17,948 bases of DNA from Acidobacteriota bacterium (GCA_021805955.1 JAJZDO010000936.1:1-17948), one strand, 5' to 3'. Positions 6,515-16,331 are shown, numbered from the stretch's first letter. The notes: generated by a model not told the origin, from the letters alone. Made by a program: numbers and translations.

Positions 6515-9500
6515 TTAAAATTTCAACCGGATCGCTACCTGGATTTCCCGCGGCGTGTAATTGGAGTTACTGTTTGCATTCGTAGTCACTCCGTAGGTTG
6601 GATTGAATTCCAGATAGGGATGCGCAGCGGTTGAATCCGAGGGGCAGCCCTGTGTCAGCGGTGTCGAGCAGGCGTTGTAGCCAAGAGTATCGATGCTGGT
6701 GACGTTTTGCGTATTGGTCAGGTTATACGTTTCAGCAATCAGCTCCAGATAAGCGCGGTCACGCAACGGGATGCGCCGCGTCAACCGCAAGCTCGTGGTC
6801 TGGGTGGATGGGAAGCGATAACTGTTCCTTTGGAGAATATTCAAACGCGATGGCCCACCTTCTCCGTTGATGCCAAAGAATGCTCCCCCCGGCGCGCTAC
6901 CTCCGACCGCCAATGTATAGGGCAGACCGGTTTGCCACGCGACGATGGGAGCAAAACCATAATCATTCAGCAAATATCCGCGCCAACCGTGTCTATGCCA
7001 GGTCGTCCAGAGGGTCGCGTGCACAGTGAGCCGCTGACGCACATCCGCGTTGGAGTCACCGTATTCCAGCGCCATATTGTTCGGCTCCAGGATATTGGTC
7101 GGCGACTTATAAAGAAATTCATTCTGGTTGTAGTCGAGCGCGTGGGCCCATGTATAGTCCATTCCGAAGCTGATCCCGTTCGATGTGCGATGCTCAATCC
7201 TCAATACGCCAGCGTTGTAGTTGGAATTCACATTGCTAAGCAATTCCGTGATATTTCCATAAAGATAGTTCGGTCGTACAGAAGTGTAGAGCGGCGTGGT
7301 GTAGGTCGCGCCTTGCGGCAATGGGCTCTTCTTTCCCAGTGCAGGCCCGGGAATGTCAATCGTATAGTTCAGCTGGCCAACGGTGGCATTGTCGATATTG
7401 GTATCGATATGGTTTGGCAAGTCTCGACCCTGGCTGGTCATATAGCTGAGCGAGAGTACGGTATTCCAGCCGATCCTTTGCTCCAATGTCAGTTCTCCCT
7501 GCATGGTCTCCGGAGCCTGATAGTTTTTGGAAAAGTAGTAGGCGCTGGGCAACGCGCCACGCGCCGCGCCGGTGGGCACGCTGAAGAAAATGCCTGGAAA
7601 TTGTGGAGCGCCAAATTCCGTGGATGCGGAATACCGATAGGTCCGCTGCGCGGCAAGAGACCCGGAAGAAGTAAGAGCGGAATGCAGCGTGGCGTTCACG
7701 ATCCGTCCATAAAACATCCCATATCCGACGCGAAGCACCGTATGTCCGCTGCCGAAGATGTCCCATGCCACACCTGCGCGGGGGGCAATGTTATTGCGGT
7801 CGTCCGGGTAGTTTGCGGTTTGCGGCAATTGTGGATTGACGAGAAAAGGCCGCGGCACTCGCTCATATTCGTATCGCGCGCCGGCGGTCAGCGTCAATCG
7901 TTGGAATGCTCGCCATTCGTCGTCGGCAAATCCGGCAAAGTCATTCGTGGTGATAAAAAATCCCGCTGGACCGAAGCTTTGCGAAAAACCCGCATATGCG
8001 TTCACGAAATAGGAATGCTGCGGCCCCAAACCATCCACCGCGTGATAATAGTCCGCCAGGAAACTGCCAAAAGAAGTGTAGTTATAAGTCCCGGCGCCGC
8101 CATACAAATTGTCGAGCAGGTCTTCGTTCCGATCCCAATCCGCGCCAATCTTCAAGGTATGGTTTCCCAACACCCAAGAGAGGGTATCGGAGATCTCCGC
8201 GCGATGTTCATCCGGGTATTCCGGGCGCGGCAAACCGGCCGGATTGCCCAACACCATGCCTTCCCCCGAGGAACCGCCGGCGATGCTGATTTCCGGCGCC
8301 AGGCCGAACTGATTTTGTGCCAACGGCACTTCCGCGCCGGCGGGGGTTGGACTGGTTCTTCGATCCAGTTCGCGTCCCAACTGGACGCGAATTTCGTTGG
8401 CCAGATTTTCCGTTAGAAACGTGGTCAGACGGGCGATGCCCCAGTCCACGCTGACATAATCATCCCCAAGGCTATTGACGCCATACTGGGTGGAACTTTG
8501 AGTTTGCACTCCGTTCGGCGAATTCCACCTCATCCGGTTGTAGGACAAGGTCGCATGATTGCGATCGTTCACCTGCCAGTCGACCTTAGGAAAGCTGAGC
8601 GTTTCGTGGCCGGTGCGCGGAGCCGTGCCTGTCAGGGTATCAATCAACTGCAAGCCCTGTCGGTACTGCTGTATCGACGCTTGATACGATGGCAGATCGA
8701 GTTTGTCATACAACTGACACACGCCTTGCGTCGCTTCAAACTGAAATACGCTGCCATAGAAAGGACTACCCTGCGACCCGCCATTTCCACTGGCATTGTA
8801 CGGCGGCAGGTTGGAGCAGGTAATGGGATAGCCCAGATAATTGCCGGTCGGAATCGCGGGAATAGGTTGCGCATAAATCGCTGTCGGATATCCAACCCGC
8901 GACACGGAAGGAAAATTGCGAGTGACGTTGTCGAGGGAATAAAACCAGAACAGCCGGTCTCGAACGATCGGGCCACCGACCGCAAATCCTGCCTGCGTGC
9001 GCACATCTGTCGGCCGGAATGCGTTGGTGACGAAACTGCTCTCGGTATTATTGAAGGTGGTCAGCGTTGTGTAGGGATTGGTGGCGGCAAGGTTGCTGTT
9101 GCGCTCAAAGAAAAATGCCTCGCCGTGAAGACTGTTCGTGCCGCTCTTGGTGACCGTATTGATGACGCCGCCGGCCGCGCGGCCATATTCCGCGGAATAG
9201 TCCGCAGTGTTGACCTGGAACTGTTCGACCGCAGCGATGCTAATCGAATACGGCGCGCTGGTTCCTCCGCGCTCCTCAGAGAAAAAGGCCTCGTTATTGT
9301 CAGCGCCGTCGATCGTATTGTTATTCAACAGCACACTGATGCCGCGAAAGCTCAACAACCCCTTGCCGTTCTGGTCGCTGACCACTCCTGGGGTCAACAA
9401 CGCAAAACTACTCCAACGACGGCTGTCGGAAGGCAGGTCCTGCAATTCAGTCTGAGCAATATTGGTCGCAAGCGAGGGATAGGTGGCCTGCATAAATGGC

Positions 9501-9892
9501 ACGATCGTTTGCACTTGAATTGTGCTGGCAGTCGCACCGATCTGCAACGTGGTATTGAGCGGCGTGCGCCGTCCCAGTTCAACAACAACATGAGTTGCGG
9601 TGAAGGCTGTAAAAGCATCACCACTAATATCTACGGAGTATGTGCCAGGAGGTAGGTTTGCCAACGCATAGTTGCCACTCTTGTCGGAGTAGCCGATAAA
9701 TTCCGCGCCCGTCGCCTCGTTCAAGGCAACCACACGCGCATTGGGAAGGACCGCGTGTTGCGGATCGTAGACAGTACCGTCTATTCCACCTGTAGTCGAC
9801 TGGCCATAGAGCAAAGCCAGTGGCAGCAGGGCAAGGAATACCAGGCCGAACACGCCAAAAGCGCGCCCGTGGGGAGGAGCCAAGCGCAGCAT
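6515..9892 (-). CDS. Oar-like TonB-dependent outer-membrane receptor
   Basis: A 1125-residue outer-membrane protein. A signal peptide (about 1-31, ending 'LLYGQS') is followed by a carboxypeptidase-regulatory-like domain (34-115; 'GGIDGTVYDPQHAVLPNARV' and 'SGNYALANLPPGTYSVDI'), then a plug domain (about 120-255, 'SFRGISVLLNNNTIDGADNN', 'YGRAAGGVINTVTKSGTN'). The rest is a long beta-barrel rich in aromatic and Asn-containing strands, ending in Phe ('VAIRLKF'), as expected for BAM-assembled barrels. This architecture is the large Oar/TonB-receptor type abundant in Acidobacteriota and usually linked to uptake of polymers or other large substrates. AGGAG lies six bases before the ATG. The actual ligand is unknown. 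The stop is almost touching the GH172 gene end, a possible but unproven functional link. The long plus-strand frames inside it are antisense shadows. Confidence 0.93.
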   Translation of the reverse strand: MLRLAPPHGRAFGVFGLVFLALLPLALLYGQSTTGGIDGTVYDPQHAVLPNARVVALNEATGAEFIGYSDKSGNYALANLPPGTYSVDISGDAFTAFTATHVVVELGRRTPLNTTLQIGATASTIQVQTIVPFMQATYPSLATNIAQTELQDLPSDSRRWSSFALLTPGVVSDQNGKGLLSFRGISVLLNNNTIDGADNNEAFFSEERGGTSAPYSISIAAVEQFQVNTADYSAEYGRAAGGVINTVTKSGTNSLHGEAFFFERNSNLAATNPYTTLTTFNNTESSFVTNAFRPTDVRTQAGFAVGGPIVRDRLFWFYSLDNVTRNFPSVSRVGYPTAIYAQPIPAIPTGNYLGYPITCSNLPPYNASGNGGSQGSPFYGSVFQFEATQGVCQLYDKLDLPSYQASIQQYRQGLQLIDTLTGTAPRTGHETLSFPKVDWQVNDRNHATLSYNRMRWNSPNGVQTQSSTQYGVNSLGDDYVSVDWGIARLTTFLTENLANEIRVQLGRELDRRTSPTPAGAEVPLAQNQFGLAPEISIAGGSSGEGMVLGNPAGLPRPEYPDEHRAEISDTLSWVLGNHTLKIGADWDRNEDLLDNLYGGAGTYNYTSFGSFLADYYHAVDGLGPQHSYFVNAYAGFSQSFGPAGFFITTNDFAGFADDEWRAFQRLTLTAGARYEYERVPRPFLVNPQLPQTANYPDDRNNIAPRAGVAWDIFGSGHTVLRVGYGMFYGRIVNATLHSALTSSGSLAAQRTYRYSASTEFGAPQFPGIFFSVPTGAARGALPSAYYFSKNYQAPETMQGELTLEQRIGWNTVLSLSYMTSQGRDLPNHIDTNIDNATVGQLNYTIDIPGPALGKKSPLPQGATYTTPLYTSVRPNYLYGNITELLSNVNSNYNAGVLRIEHRTSNGISFGMDYTWAHALDYNQNEFLYKSPTNILEPNNMALEYGDSNADVRQRLTVHATLWTTWHRHGWRGYLLNDYGFAPIVAWQTGLPYTLAVGGSAPGGAFFGINGEGGPSRLNILQRNSYRFPSTQTTSLRLTRRIPLRDRAYLELIAETYNLTNTQNVTSIDTLGYNACSTPLTQGCPSDSTAAHPYLEFNPTYGVTTNANSNSNYTPREIQVAIRLKF

Positions 9893-10184
9893 GAAAAACT
9901 CCTGAAGTCTTCTGCCCGTTCAGGCAAATTCAGGATGCCTGGTCGGACGACACTGATAAGGAATGCAAGGAAACCTGTAACTCAACCATCTCCGAGTTCG
10001 TGCAACTTTTCGCTTCCGGCGTGGGCGTCTCGCCTTTGCCACTCTCGGAATCTTTCCGAGCGAATTCAAATGACTGAGGGGCGAACTCCGTCGTGCGGAG
10101 TACGTCGCGGTCGGGAACTCTGACGAATGAGCGTTACACTGAGGGTACCGCGATTCCCTTGCGGCAGGAAGATTATTCACGAGC
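9893..10184. promoter_or_regulatory. Divergent region between receptor gene and obgE
   Basis: 292 bp without a gene. It holds a perfect inverted repeat CTCGGAA-TCT-TTCCGAG (10044-10060) and a hairpin ACTCCG (10085-10090) / CGGAGT (10096-10101). The receptor's ribosome-binding site AGGAG lies at its left end. It should contain promoters for both genes, but I could not place -10/-35 boxes convincingly. No rplU/rpmA genes, which often precede obgE, are present. Confidence 0.45.
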
Positions 10185-11216
10185 ATGTTTATCGATCAAG
10201 CAAGGATCAAGGTGAAGGCCGGGGATGGTGGGAACGGATGCATGGCCTTTCGCCGCGAAAAATTTGTACCCCGGGGAGGACCTTCCGGAGGCGATGGCGG
10301 GCGCGGGGGCGATGTCATCCTCGAAGCTAGCCAGCGCCACAACACGCTGGTTCATTTTCGTTTCAATCCAGAGCACAAAGCCGAACGAGGGCGGCACGGC
10401 GAGGGCTCGAACTGCTCCGGCCGCGAGGGCGAGGATATCATCCTGAAAGTCCCTGTGGGCACTGTGGTTTACGACGACACGACCGGCGAGCTAATTCACG
10501 ATTTTCAGCATCCCGACGAGCGCATTGTGCTGGCTCATGGGGGACGCGGTGGCCGCGGTAACCAGCATTTCGCCACCTCCACTCATCAGGCGCCGCGCGA
10601 GCACGAACTCGGCCACGCCGGCGAGGAGCGGCTAGTCCGCCTGGAGTTGAAACTGCTCGCCGATGTCGGTCTGGTCGGACATCCAAACGTCGGCAAGTCC
10701 ACGCTGATTGCACGCATCTCCTCGGCCCGCCCCAAAATTGCCGATTATCCGTTCACCACCCTGGAACCGAATCTTGGCGTCGTGAGCGTGGGCGATTGGC
10801 CGCAGGAAGAAAGCTTTGTCGTCGCGGACATTCCTGGCCTGATTGAAGGCGCACATCTCGGCGCAGGTCTTGGAATGCAATTCCTCCGTCACATTGAGCG
10901 AACCCGGTTGCTGGCGCACATTGTCGACGTTTCCGATGGCAGCGGCCGACCCGATCCTGTGGAAGACTACCAGGTGATTGAGGCCGAGTTGAAAAGTTTT
11001 GGCCACGGCCTCGATGAAAAGCAGCGCGTTGTCGTTGCCAGCAAATGCGACGTAGCCAACCCGGAAAAGCTGAGAAAGCTCCAAGCCATGTCGAAGCGCA
11101 TGAAGCTGGATTTCTATGCCATCTCCGCAGTCACCGGCGAGGGTATCGACGCGCTGAAGTATGCCCTTGCGGAGCGTGTTCGCGATCTGCGCGCGGCGAT
11201 GCCGGAAGCTAGCTGA
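10185..11216 (+). CDS. obgE: Obg-family GTPase (ribosome assembly)
   Basis: Essential GTPase that binds the 50S subunit during assembly and links growth to nutrient state. The 343-residue protein has the glycine-rich Obg domain (1-158; '[14 protein letters not shown]', '[14 protein letters not shown]') followed by the G domain. That shows G1 'GHPNVGKS' (165-172), G2 'TTLEPN' (191-196), G3 'DIPGLIEGA' (215-223), G4 'SKCD' (286-289) and G5 'SAVTGEG'. G4 has Ser instead of the common Asn, a variation seen in some Obg proteins. It lacks the C-terminal OCT domain of some Gram-positive homologues, as is usual here. 'AGGAAG' lies about 13 bases upstream, so the ribosome-binding site is weak. It heads the obgE-nadD-rsfS run; nadD begins about 30 bases after its stop. 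Confidence 0.97.
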   Translation: MFIDQARIKVKAGDGGNGCMAFRREKFVPRGGPSGGDGGRGGDVILEASQRHNTLVHFRFNPEHKAERGRHGEGSNCSGREGEDIILKVPVGTVVYDDTTGELIHDFQHPDERIVLAHGGRGGRGNQHFATSTHQAPREHELGHAGEERLVRLELKLLADVGLVGHPNVGKSTLIARISSARPKIADYPFTTLEPNLGVVSVGDWPQEESFVVADIPGLIEGAHLGAGLGMQFLRHIERTRLLAHIVDVSDGSGRPDPVEDYQVIEAELKSFGHGLDEKQRVVVASKCDVANPEKLRKLQAMSKRMKLDFYAISAVTGEGIDALKYALAERVRDLRAAMPEAS

Positions 11217-11245
11217 CCTGGAGAGGATTGGATGAAAGAGACCGC

Positions 11246-12007
11246 ATGAGGCGCATCGCTTTTTTTGGCGGCAGCTTCGATCCTCCCCATCGCGGGCATC
11301 TCGCGATCGCCACTGCCGCGGCGGACCGCTTCGCGCTGGACCGGATCCTGTTCGCTCCAGTTGGCCGCCAGCCGTTGAAAGGGCGATATCCAGCGACAGA
11401 TTTCCTACATCGCTACGCGATGACCGTGCTGGCCACGCAGGCGGATGCGCGCTTTGTCCCCTCCCTTTTGGACGCGCCGCGCGACCCCAGCGAAGACGCG
11501 GCTTGCCCCAATTACACGGTTGAGACCCTCGCGCGGCTACGCGACTCGCTGGCGGAGGTACCCGAGCCGACTGTTCTGTTTACGCTGTTGGGGGCCGACA
11601 GTTGGCTCGACATTGCGCACTGGCATCAGGCAACCCGCCTGCTTGCGCTCACCGATTGGATTGTGGCTGCCCGACCTGGGTTTTCGCTTGCCAGTGCGGA
11701 GGGTGCGCTGCCGCCCGCAGTGAAGGCAAAGCGTGTTGGGCGCCTCATCGAGGACACACTTGATGATGCAATCGCCGATTCGATCGACCACCCCGCCGAG
11801 TGCGGCCTGGAACTGCACCACGAAAATGCAGCCATAACGCGCGTGTGGTTTCTCCCGCACATTCAGGAAGATATCTCGGCGACGGAGTTGCGAACTGCGC
11901 TCGATCAGGGACGGGTTGAAGCCGCATTTCTGCCTGCGCCGGTGCGGACCTACATCACCAAGGCTCAGATCTATCGCTCTCGCAACTCAAAAAGTCCGCT
12001 CCATTAG
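11246..12007 (+). CDS. nadD: Nicotinate-nucleotide adenylyltransferase
   Basis: Transfers AMP from ATP to nicotinate mononucleotide in NAD(P) synthesis. The protein (253 residues) begins 'MRRIAFFGGSFDPPHRGHL', containing the HxGH nucleotidyltransferase motif (His15, Gly17, His18). It continues with 'YTVETL' (90-95), the substrate-site block 'LLGADSWLDIAHWH' (114-127) and the ATP-binding 'ISATELR' (210-216; family ISSTxxR). ATG 11246 is chosen because the family starts at the first strand with this Met; an upstream TTG at 11228 in frame is less likely. Weak GAAAGAG precedes it. It is slightly longer than E. coli NadD because of a segment before the ISATELR motif. It is co-directional with obgE and rsfS, a conserved arrangement. 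Confidence 0.95.
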   Translation: MRRIAFFGGSFDPPHRGHLAIATAAADRFALDRILFAPVGRQPLKGRYPATDFLHRYAMTVLATQADARFVPSLLDAPRDPSEDAACPNYTVETLARLRDSLAEVPEPTVLFTLLGADSWLDIAHWHQATRLLALTDWIVAARPGFSLASAEGALPPAVKAKRVGRLIEDTLDDAIADSIDHPAECGLELHHENAAITRVWFLPHIQEDISATELRTALDQGRVEAAFLPAPVRTYITKAQIYRSRNSKSPLH

Positions 12008-12133
12008 AGGAATGCCGATCTCGATGCGCGTCATCCACTTTCATCCCATCCCTCTGAATTTTTGGCATACCCGATCCCGACAGGCTAGGATGAATGCTGG
12101 GTCAGTTGCACGCAGAGGAGAACGCACGATCGC

Positions 12134-12694
12134 ATGACGAAGACAGAAATTCGCCGCATGGTGACGGCCGCCGCAGCCGCCTGTGAAGAGAAGAAAGCGG
12201 AGCGAATACGCATTCTAGAGTTGGACCCGGCCGACTCCGGTTTCACCGACTATTTTTTGATCTGCAGCGGTACCAACGACCGCCAGAACCAGGCCATCGC
12301 GACCGCGATTGAAGATCGGATGCAGCGGGATTTTGGCGCGGCGCCGAACTCTGTGGAAGGCTACCGCCAGGGCGAATGGATTCTCCTCGACTACGTCGAC
12401 TTCGTCGTCCACATCTTCTCCGAAGAGAAGCGCGATTTCTACCACATTGAGCGTCTGCGCAAGACGGCGACGCCGCTCGATCTGGAAGAATTGAAGGCCT
12501 CGTTGGTGAAGAAAGTTGCAGCCGCTCGGAAGAAGCGGGCAGCCAAGACGACGGCTGCAAAGAAATCTCCCGCAAAGAAGTCGGCGAAGAAGAAGGTGGC
12601 CGCCGGAGCTTCATCGAAGGCCGTGGGCAGGGCAAAGAAGGCTGCCGTCAAAAAGACTTCCGCGCGCAAGCCCAGGAAATCTACTAAGAAATAG
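12134..12694 (+). CDS. rsfS: Ribosome silencing factor RsfS with lysine-rich tail
   Basis: RsfS (Iojap/YbeB family) binds ribosomal protein L14 and blocks subunit joining under starvation. The core (about 1-122) shows 'ADSGFTDYFLICSGTNDRQ', 'EGYRQGEWILLDYVDFVVHIF' and 'YHIERL', as in the family, which is usually about 105-130 residues. Here the protein continues to 186 residues with a tail (126-186) made mostly of Ala and Lys: 21 Lys and 5 Arg in 61 residues and no acidic residue, resembling the C-terminal tail of histone H1-like proteins. 'AGGAG' lies 13 bases before ATG 12134, longer than ideal. About 126 bp separate it from nadD. rlmH, its usual neighbour, is displaced about 4 kb downstream by the receptor gene. 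Confidence 0.95.
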   Translation: MTKTEIRRMVTAAAAACEEKKAERIRILELDPADSGFTDYFLICSGTNDRQNQAIATAIEDRMQRDFGAAPNSVEGYRQGEWILLDYVDFVVHIFSEEKRDFYHIERLRKTATPLDLEELKASLVKKVAAARKKRAAKTTAAKKSPAKKSAKKKVAAGASSKAVGRAKKAAVKKTSARKPRKSTKK

Positions 12695-12758
12695 AAGCGG
12701 ACAGAGAGGTCTTCGATTCCGAGAACGCCATTCGCGGACGGCAAAAAAGATCGCGCAT
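12695..12758. other. Convergent rsfS/receptor gap
   Basis: 64 bp between two facing stop codons. It contains a six-A run in GCAAAAAAG on the plus strand but no strong stem before it, so no terminator can be assigned. Confidence 0.3.
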
Positions 12759-15700
12759 TCAGAAGATGATCTTGCCCCCTAGCAGAATAAAGCGGGTCCC
12801 GGATGGCGTCGTGTTTCCAGGAACATGACTGCCGCTCGAATAATCATAGCTCCCAAAAGTAGCGGTATTACCGACATACGTTTCTGGAGACCCGCGGTAC
12901 ATCTGGTTCAAGGCGTTATAAGCATTCATCGAAAGCTGCAACGTGATGCGTTCAGTAAGCTTCGTATTCTTGACAATGCCGGCATCCAGCTCGCTAAAGG
13001 TATCGCCGCTTTCGATACCGCGACTGGAACCCGGATATGGATTGCCGACCGATTGTGCATATGCTTTATTGTCGATGATCCAGTGCGCCGCAGTCGGACT
13101 GATTGGCGTTCCAGGGTTGTAGGTGAGGAAGTTCCCTGAACCATCAAAGGTCGCGCTGTCGCTTCCATACACAACATACTGGGGCGTACCCAAGGCCGGA
13201 CCGCCTGGGCCCACCGGACCGGTGTAGGGGTTGAGATACGCTACGCTGCTCAATGGAGCACTCTTGTTGGAGCGTATCAAGCGGCAGGTGTCCACTGCCG
13301 GCCCAACGCTGCTGGAGTTGAAGGCCCCATCGCAGTAACTGACGTCCGGCGTATAGGCATCTAGCCCGATGGTTTGGAAGGGGGTATAGGGCTGCCCTGA
13401 ATCGAAACGGTAGAAAGCATTGATTTCAAAGCCATGGGTCAGTTTGGCAACTATACGGTTGTCCGTGTTCCAGTCTGGCACCTGGTAGCTGAGCTGGGCG
13501 CCGATGACGTTCGTAAAATTGTTGCCTGAAACGCTGCGCTCCCCAATATCTGTATTCAGGGGGTTTTGCGCAAAAGCGAGCGAACTGCCGCCCGCATAGG
13601 TGCTGGCAAGAGCATCGGTGACGTTGTCCATGGTCTTGCTGTACGTATAGGAAAACGTGCCGGTTGCGCCGTGCAGGTTGCGGGTCGTAAGGTTCGTCTG
13701 CAGACCGTTGTACTTCGCCCACCCGCCATTGTCTACCTCCGCCACGTTGCCAAAATTACAGTTGGGTCGCCCATAACCCACCGCAGATGTGTCGGAGCAT
13801 AGGGTAACTGGGGCGAAGGCCGGATAGTCCGTCTTCACCGGCAGGAGATATGGATTGGCATCTCTGCTCTGAAAGTTCTTTTCCGTCAAGCTACCAACGT
13901 AACGAATTTCGACCACGGCCGCGCTTCCTATCTGATGGTCGATCGCCAAGGTATACGTTTGCGTATAAGGTGGGACCAGATTTGTTTGAATTTGGGTCTG
14001 ATCGAGTATGCGTGGATCTCCGCCGCGCGGGAGTGATGGAAGATTCAAAGCGCGGACTGCGGCTCCGCTGATATTGCCGCCGGAGGGTATGCACGAAGAG
14101 CCGCCGGTGCAATCGATTGTTCCGGCAACGACCACGGGCGCCCCATTTCCACTCAGCAGGGCAATATTATAGAAAGCTGGATTCTCATTGATCGAGTAGC
14201 CCGCCTTCACCACCAGCTTGCTGTCAAATGTTGGATTCCACGCGAAGCCTATCCGCGGCTCAAAGCCCTTGTAAAAATTCTGTATCGCCGGAAACGTCCG
14301 ATCGGCAAGCGGCAGGGTGGTATCCCAGAAGGCGGTCGCCGGATTCGATTCGCGCGAAACGGTTTCGCTGTGCAGCACATTGAATGCCGGACTGAAGTAT
14401 TCCCAGCGCAGGCCGAGATGCGCCGTGAAGGTTGGCGTCACCTTCCAGTCATCCTGAAGGTATAAAGCGATATCCGTTTCCTTGTACTTGGTCGTGATAG
14501 GGCCATCCGTCAGTGCAACTTCCGCATTGCTGGCAGGCTGGCCGGAACCGGGTGCATCCGAGATGAAATTATTGAAATCGTTGAAGGTGAAGGCCCCGTT
14601 GTAGTTGAATAGGCCAGTCTGCGGTGAATTCTGATAATCCACTTCTCCGCCGAACAGGATGGCTTGATTGCCATGCGTCCAGATGGCATTGTCTTGTACC
14701 TGGGTTACCTTCACGACACGCCCTTGTGGCAATCCCGCACTCAAGCCGAAACTTTCGAATCCACCATTGATGGTTATGTCGGCAGGGCAAGCTGCCGGCG
14801 TGCTCACGTTGCAGCCCTTGTAATCGCCGCTTGGAAAGCCGAGACCGGACTGCTGAAAGGAGTAGCGCAACTGGTCCACCCAATTCGGGCTGAAGGTGTG
14901 TGTCCAGTCTGCTCCAATGGTGTGGATCGTATCGAGGAAGTTCGCGTAGCCGCCGGAGGGAACGTCGCCAAAATAGTTCTCCTGGAGGGCGTTCTGGTAT
15001 AAATAACGAGCGAAAAGGCGATCCTTTTCTGTCGGCTGCCAGTCGAGACGCCCGAGGAATTCCTCATCGTTGTATGGAGACGGCACAAATCGCTGCACAA
15101 AAGAAAACGGCACATTGGTGGCCGTAACGCCGCCGGGGCCGGTGACAGTCTCGTCTGTAACCGCGCCAACAGCAGTTGGATTTCCCACCTTGACGGCGTA
15201 CGGACCATAGTTCTGCAGAGCTTCCACCGAAGAGTTTCCTGGGAAAGTAGCTGCCAACGCTGTCAAACCTGCCGGCGTCGGTGTAAGTGCCGTGGATGTC
15301 TGGGGAATGGCACCCGTATGCTGGCGATCCCAATAACCGCTGCCAAAGAAGAACAGCTTATTCTTCAGGATGGGTCCTCCCAGGGTCGCGCCAAAGCGGT
15401 TCTCAATGGAGCGCGGCAGAACGGGCACGGAACATCCCGAGCTTGGATTCTGTCCCGGCGCGCAAAATCCGAAGAGGGGGTTCTTTTCCTGATTCTCGAG
15501 GGAACTCAGAAACGATCCTTGATAAAACTCAAACGCGCTGCCATGAAACGCGTCGGTTCCGGATTTGGTGATGTAATTGACCACAGCGCCGGAGTTGCGT
15601 CCATACTGGGCACTGTAGTCGTTGCTGATCACCTCAATCTCCGCCAGAGCGTCCTGGTTGCCAAAGAAAATTTGTGGGCCGCCAACAGTGTTGTCGTTAT

Positions 15701-16331
15701 TTGTCTGGCCATCCAATTCGAAATTGTTGTACCGTCCGCTCTGTCCATTCACCGAAAAATTGTCGCCATTCGTATTGGAGAAGTTGTCCGCGTGCGTACT
15801 GACTATGCCCGGAATCACTTCCGTGACCGTGTCGAAAGCGTTGTTCAGAGGGATTGACTCCAGCGTTTGGACACCGAAAGTTGTAGTCACCTGAGATTCG
15901 CTGACCTGGAGCAACGGGGTCGTGCCGCCGGTGACTTCGACACGTTGCGCGGACGCGGAGACCCCGAGCTTCACTGCCTTCAAGTCCGTGGTAACACCGG
16001 AGACCACGACCACCGAAGGAACGGCTCCGCGGCTAAATCCCGATGCATCGATGTCAAGCGCATACCTACCGATTGGCACGTCTCGGAAAGCGAACGCCCC
16101 ATTGGCGAGGCTTTGGGTAGCCAGCTTCACGCCAGTGGCAAGGTTGGTTGCAGTGAGATTTGCGGCGGGAACGACCGCACCCTGGGGATCGACAATAGTA
16201 CCCATAATCGTGCCGGTCGTGATGCCTTGCGCCATTAAGTGGCCGGCACTAAGGAAACTCCCTGCCAGCACCAAGGTAACCAGCCATCCAGAAATCCTGC
16301 GCATCGCAAGAAAATTGCCACAATGATTCAT
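12759..16331 (-). CDS. Oar-like TonB-dependent outer-membrane receptor (second copy)
   Basis: A 1190-residue outer-membrane protein of the same architecture as the receptor at 6515-9892, but clearly diverged from it. It has a signal peptide (about 10-35, 'GWLVTLVLAGSFLSAGHLMAQ'-like), a carboxypeptidase-regulatory-like domain (37-122; 'GTIMGTIVDPQGAVVP', 'GAFAFRDVPIGRYALDI') and a plug domain (about 125-258; 'FSVNGQSGRYNNFELDG', 'YGRNSGAVVNYITKSGTD'). A long beta-barrel ends in Phe ('LLGGKIIF'). ATG 16331 is chosen because 'GGGGAAGGG' lies four bases upstream and the signal peptide starts just inside; an ATG at 16304 is an alternative. The frame extends open to 16529 but runs through a palindrome and is not plausible protein. 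It lies on the opposite strand inside the obgE-nadD-rsfS-rlmH-accD run. The ligand is unknown. Confidence 0.92.
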   Translation of the reverse strand: MNHCGNFLAMRRISGWLVTLVLAGSFLSAGHLMAQGITTGTIMGTIVDPQGAVVPAANLTATNLATGVKLATQSLANGAFAFRDVPIGRYALDIDASGFSRGAVPSVVVVSGVTTDLKAVKLGVSASAQRVEVTGGTTPLLQVSESQVTTTFGVQTLESIPLNNAFDTVTEVIPGIVSTHADNFSNTNGDNFSVNGQSGRYNNFELDGQTNNDNTVGGPQIFFGNQDALAEIEVISNDYSAQYGRNSGAVVNYITKSGTDAFHGSAFEFYQGSFLSSLENQEKNPLFGFCAPGQNPSSGCSVPVLPRSIENRFGATLGGPILKNKLFFFGSGYWDRQHTGAIPQTSTALTPTPAGLTALAATFPGNSSVEALQNYGPYAVKVGNPTAVGAVTDETVTGPGGVTATNVPFSFVQRFVPSPYNDEEFLGRLDWQPTEKDRLFARYLYQNALQENYFGDVPSGGYANFLDTIHTIGADWTHTFSPNWVDQLRYSFQQSGLGFPSGDYKGCNVSTPAACPADITINGGFESFGLSAGLPQGRVVKVTQVQDNAIWTHGNQAILFGGEVDYQNSPQTGLFNYNGAFTFNDFNNFISDAPGSGQPASNAEVALTDGPITTKYKETDIALYLQDDWKVTPTFTAHLGLRWEYFSPAFNVLHSETVSRESNPATAFWDTTLPLADRTFPAIQNFYKGFEPRIGFAWNPTFDSKLVVKAGYSINENPAFYNIALLSGNGAPVVVAGTIDCTGGSSCIPSGGNISGAAVRALNLPSLPRGGDPRILDQTQIQTNLVPPYTQTYTLAIDHQIGSAAVVEIRYVGSLTEKNFQSRDANPYLLPVKTDYPAFAPVTLCSDTSAVGYGRPNCNFGNVAEVDNGGWAKYNGLQTNLTTRNLHGATGTFSYTYSKTMDNVTDALASTYAGGSSLAFAQNPLNTDIGERSVSGNNFTNVIGAQLSYQVPDWNTDNRIVAKLTHGFEINAFYRFDSGQPYTPFQTIGLDAYTPDVSYCDGAFNSSSVGPAVDTCRLIRSNKSAPLSSVAYLNPYTGPVGPGGPALGTPQYVVYGSDSATFDGSGNFLTYNPGTPISPTAAHWIIDNKAYAQSVGNPYPGSSRGIESGDTFSELDAGIVKNTKLTERITLQLSMNAYNALNQMYRGSPETYVGNTATFGSYDYSSGSHVPGNTTPSGTRFILLGGKIIF

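Noticed and set aside
6707..8416. 569-codon plus-strand ORF
   Set aside because: It lies wholly antisense to the receptor gene and shows no domain; a shadow of high-GC codon structure.
8498..9655. 385-codon plus-strand ORF
   Set aside because: Also antisense within the receptor gene with no recognisable motif.
10110..10140. ECF-sigma-like promoter (GGAAC...CGTT) upstream of obgE
   Set aside because: The spacing between the two elements is only about 13 bases, shorter than normal for this class.
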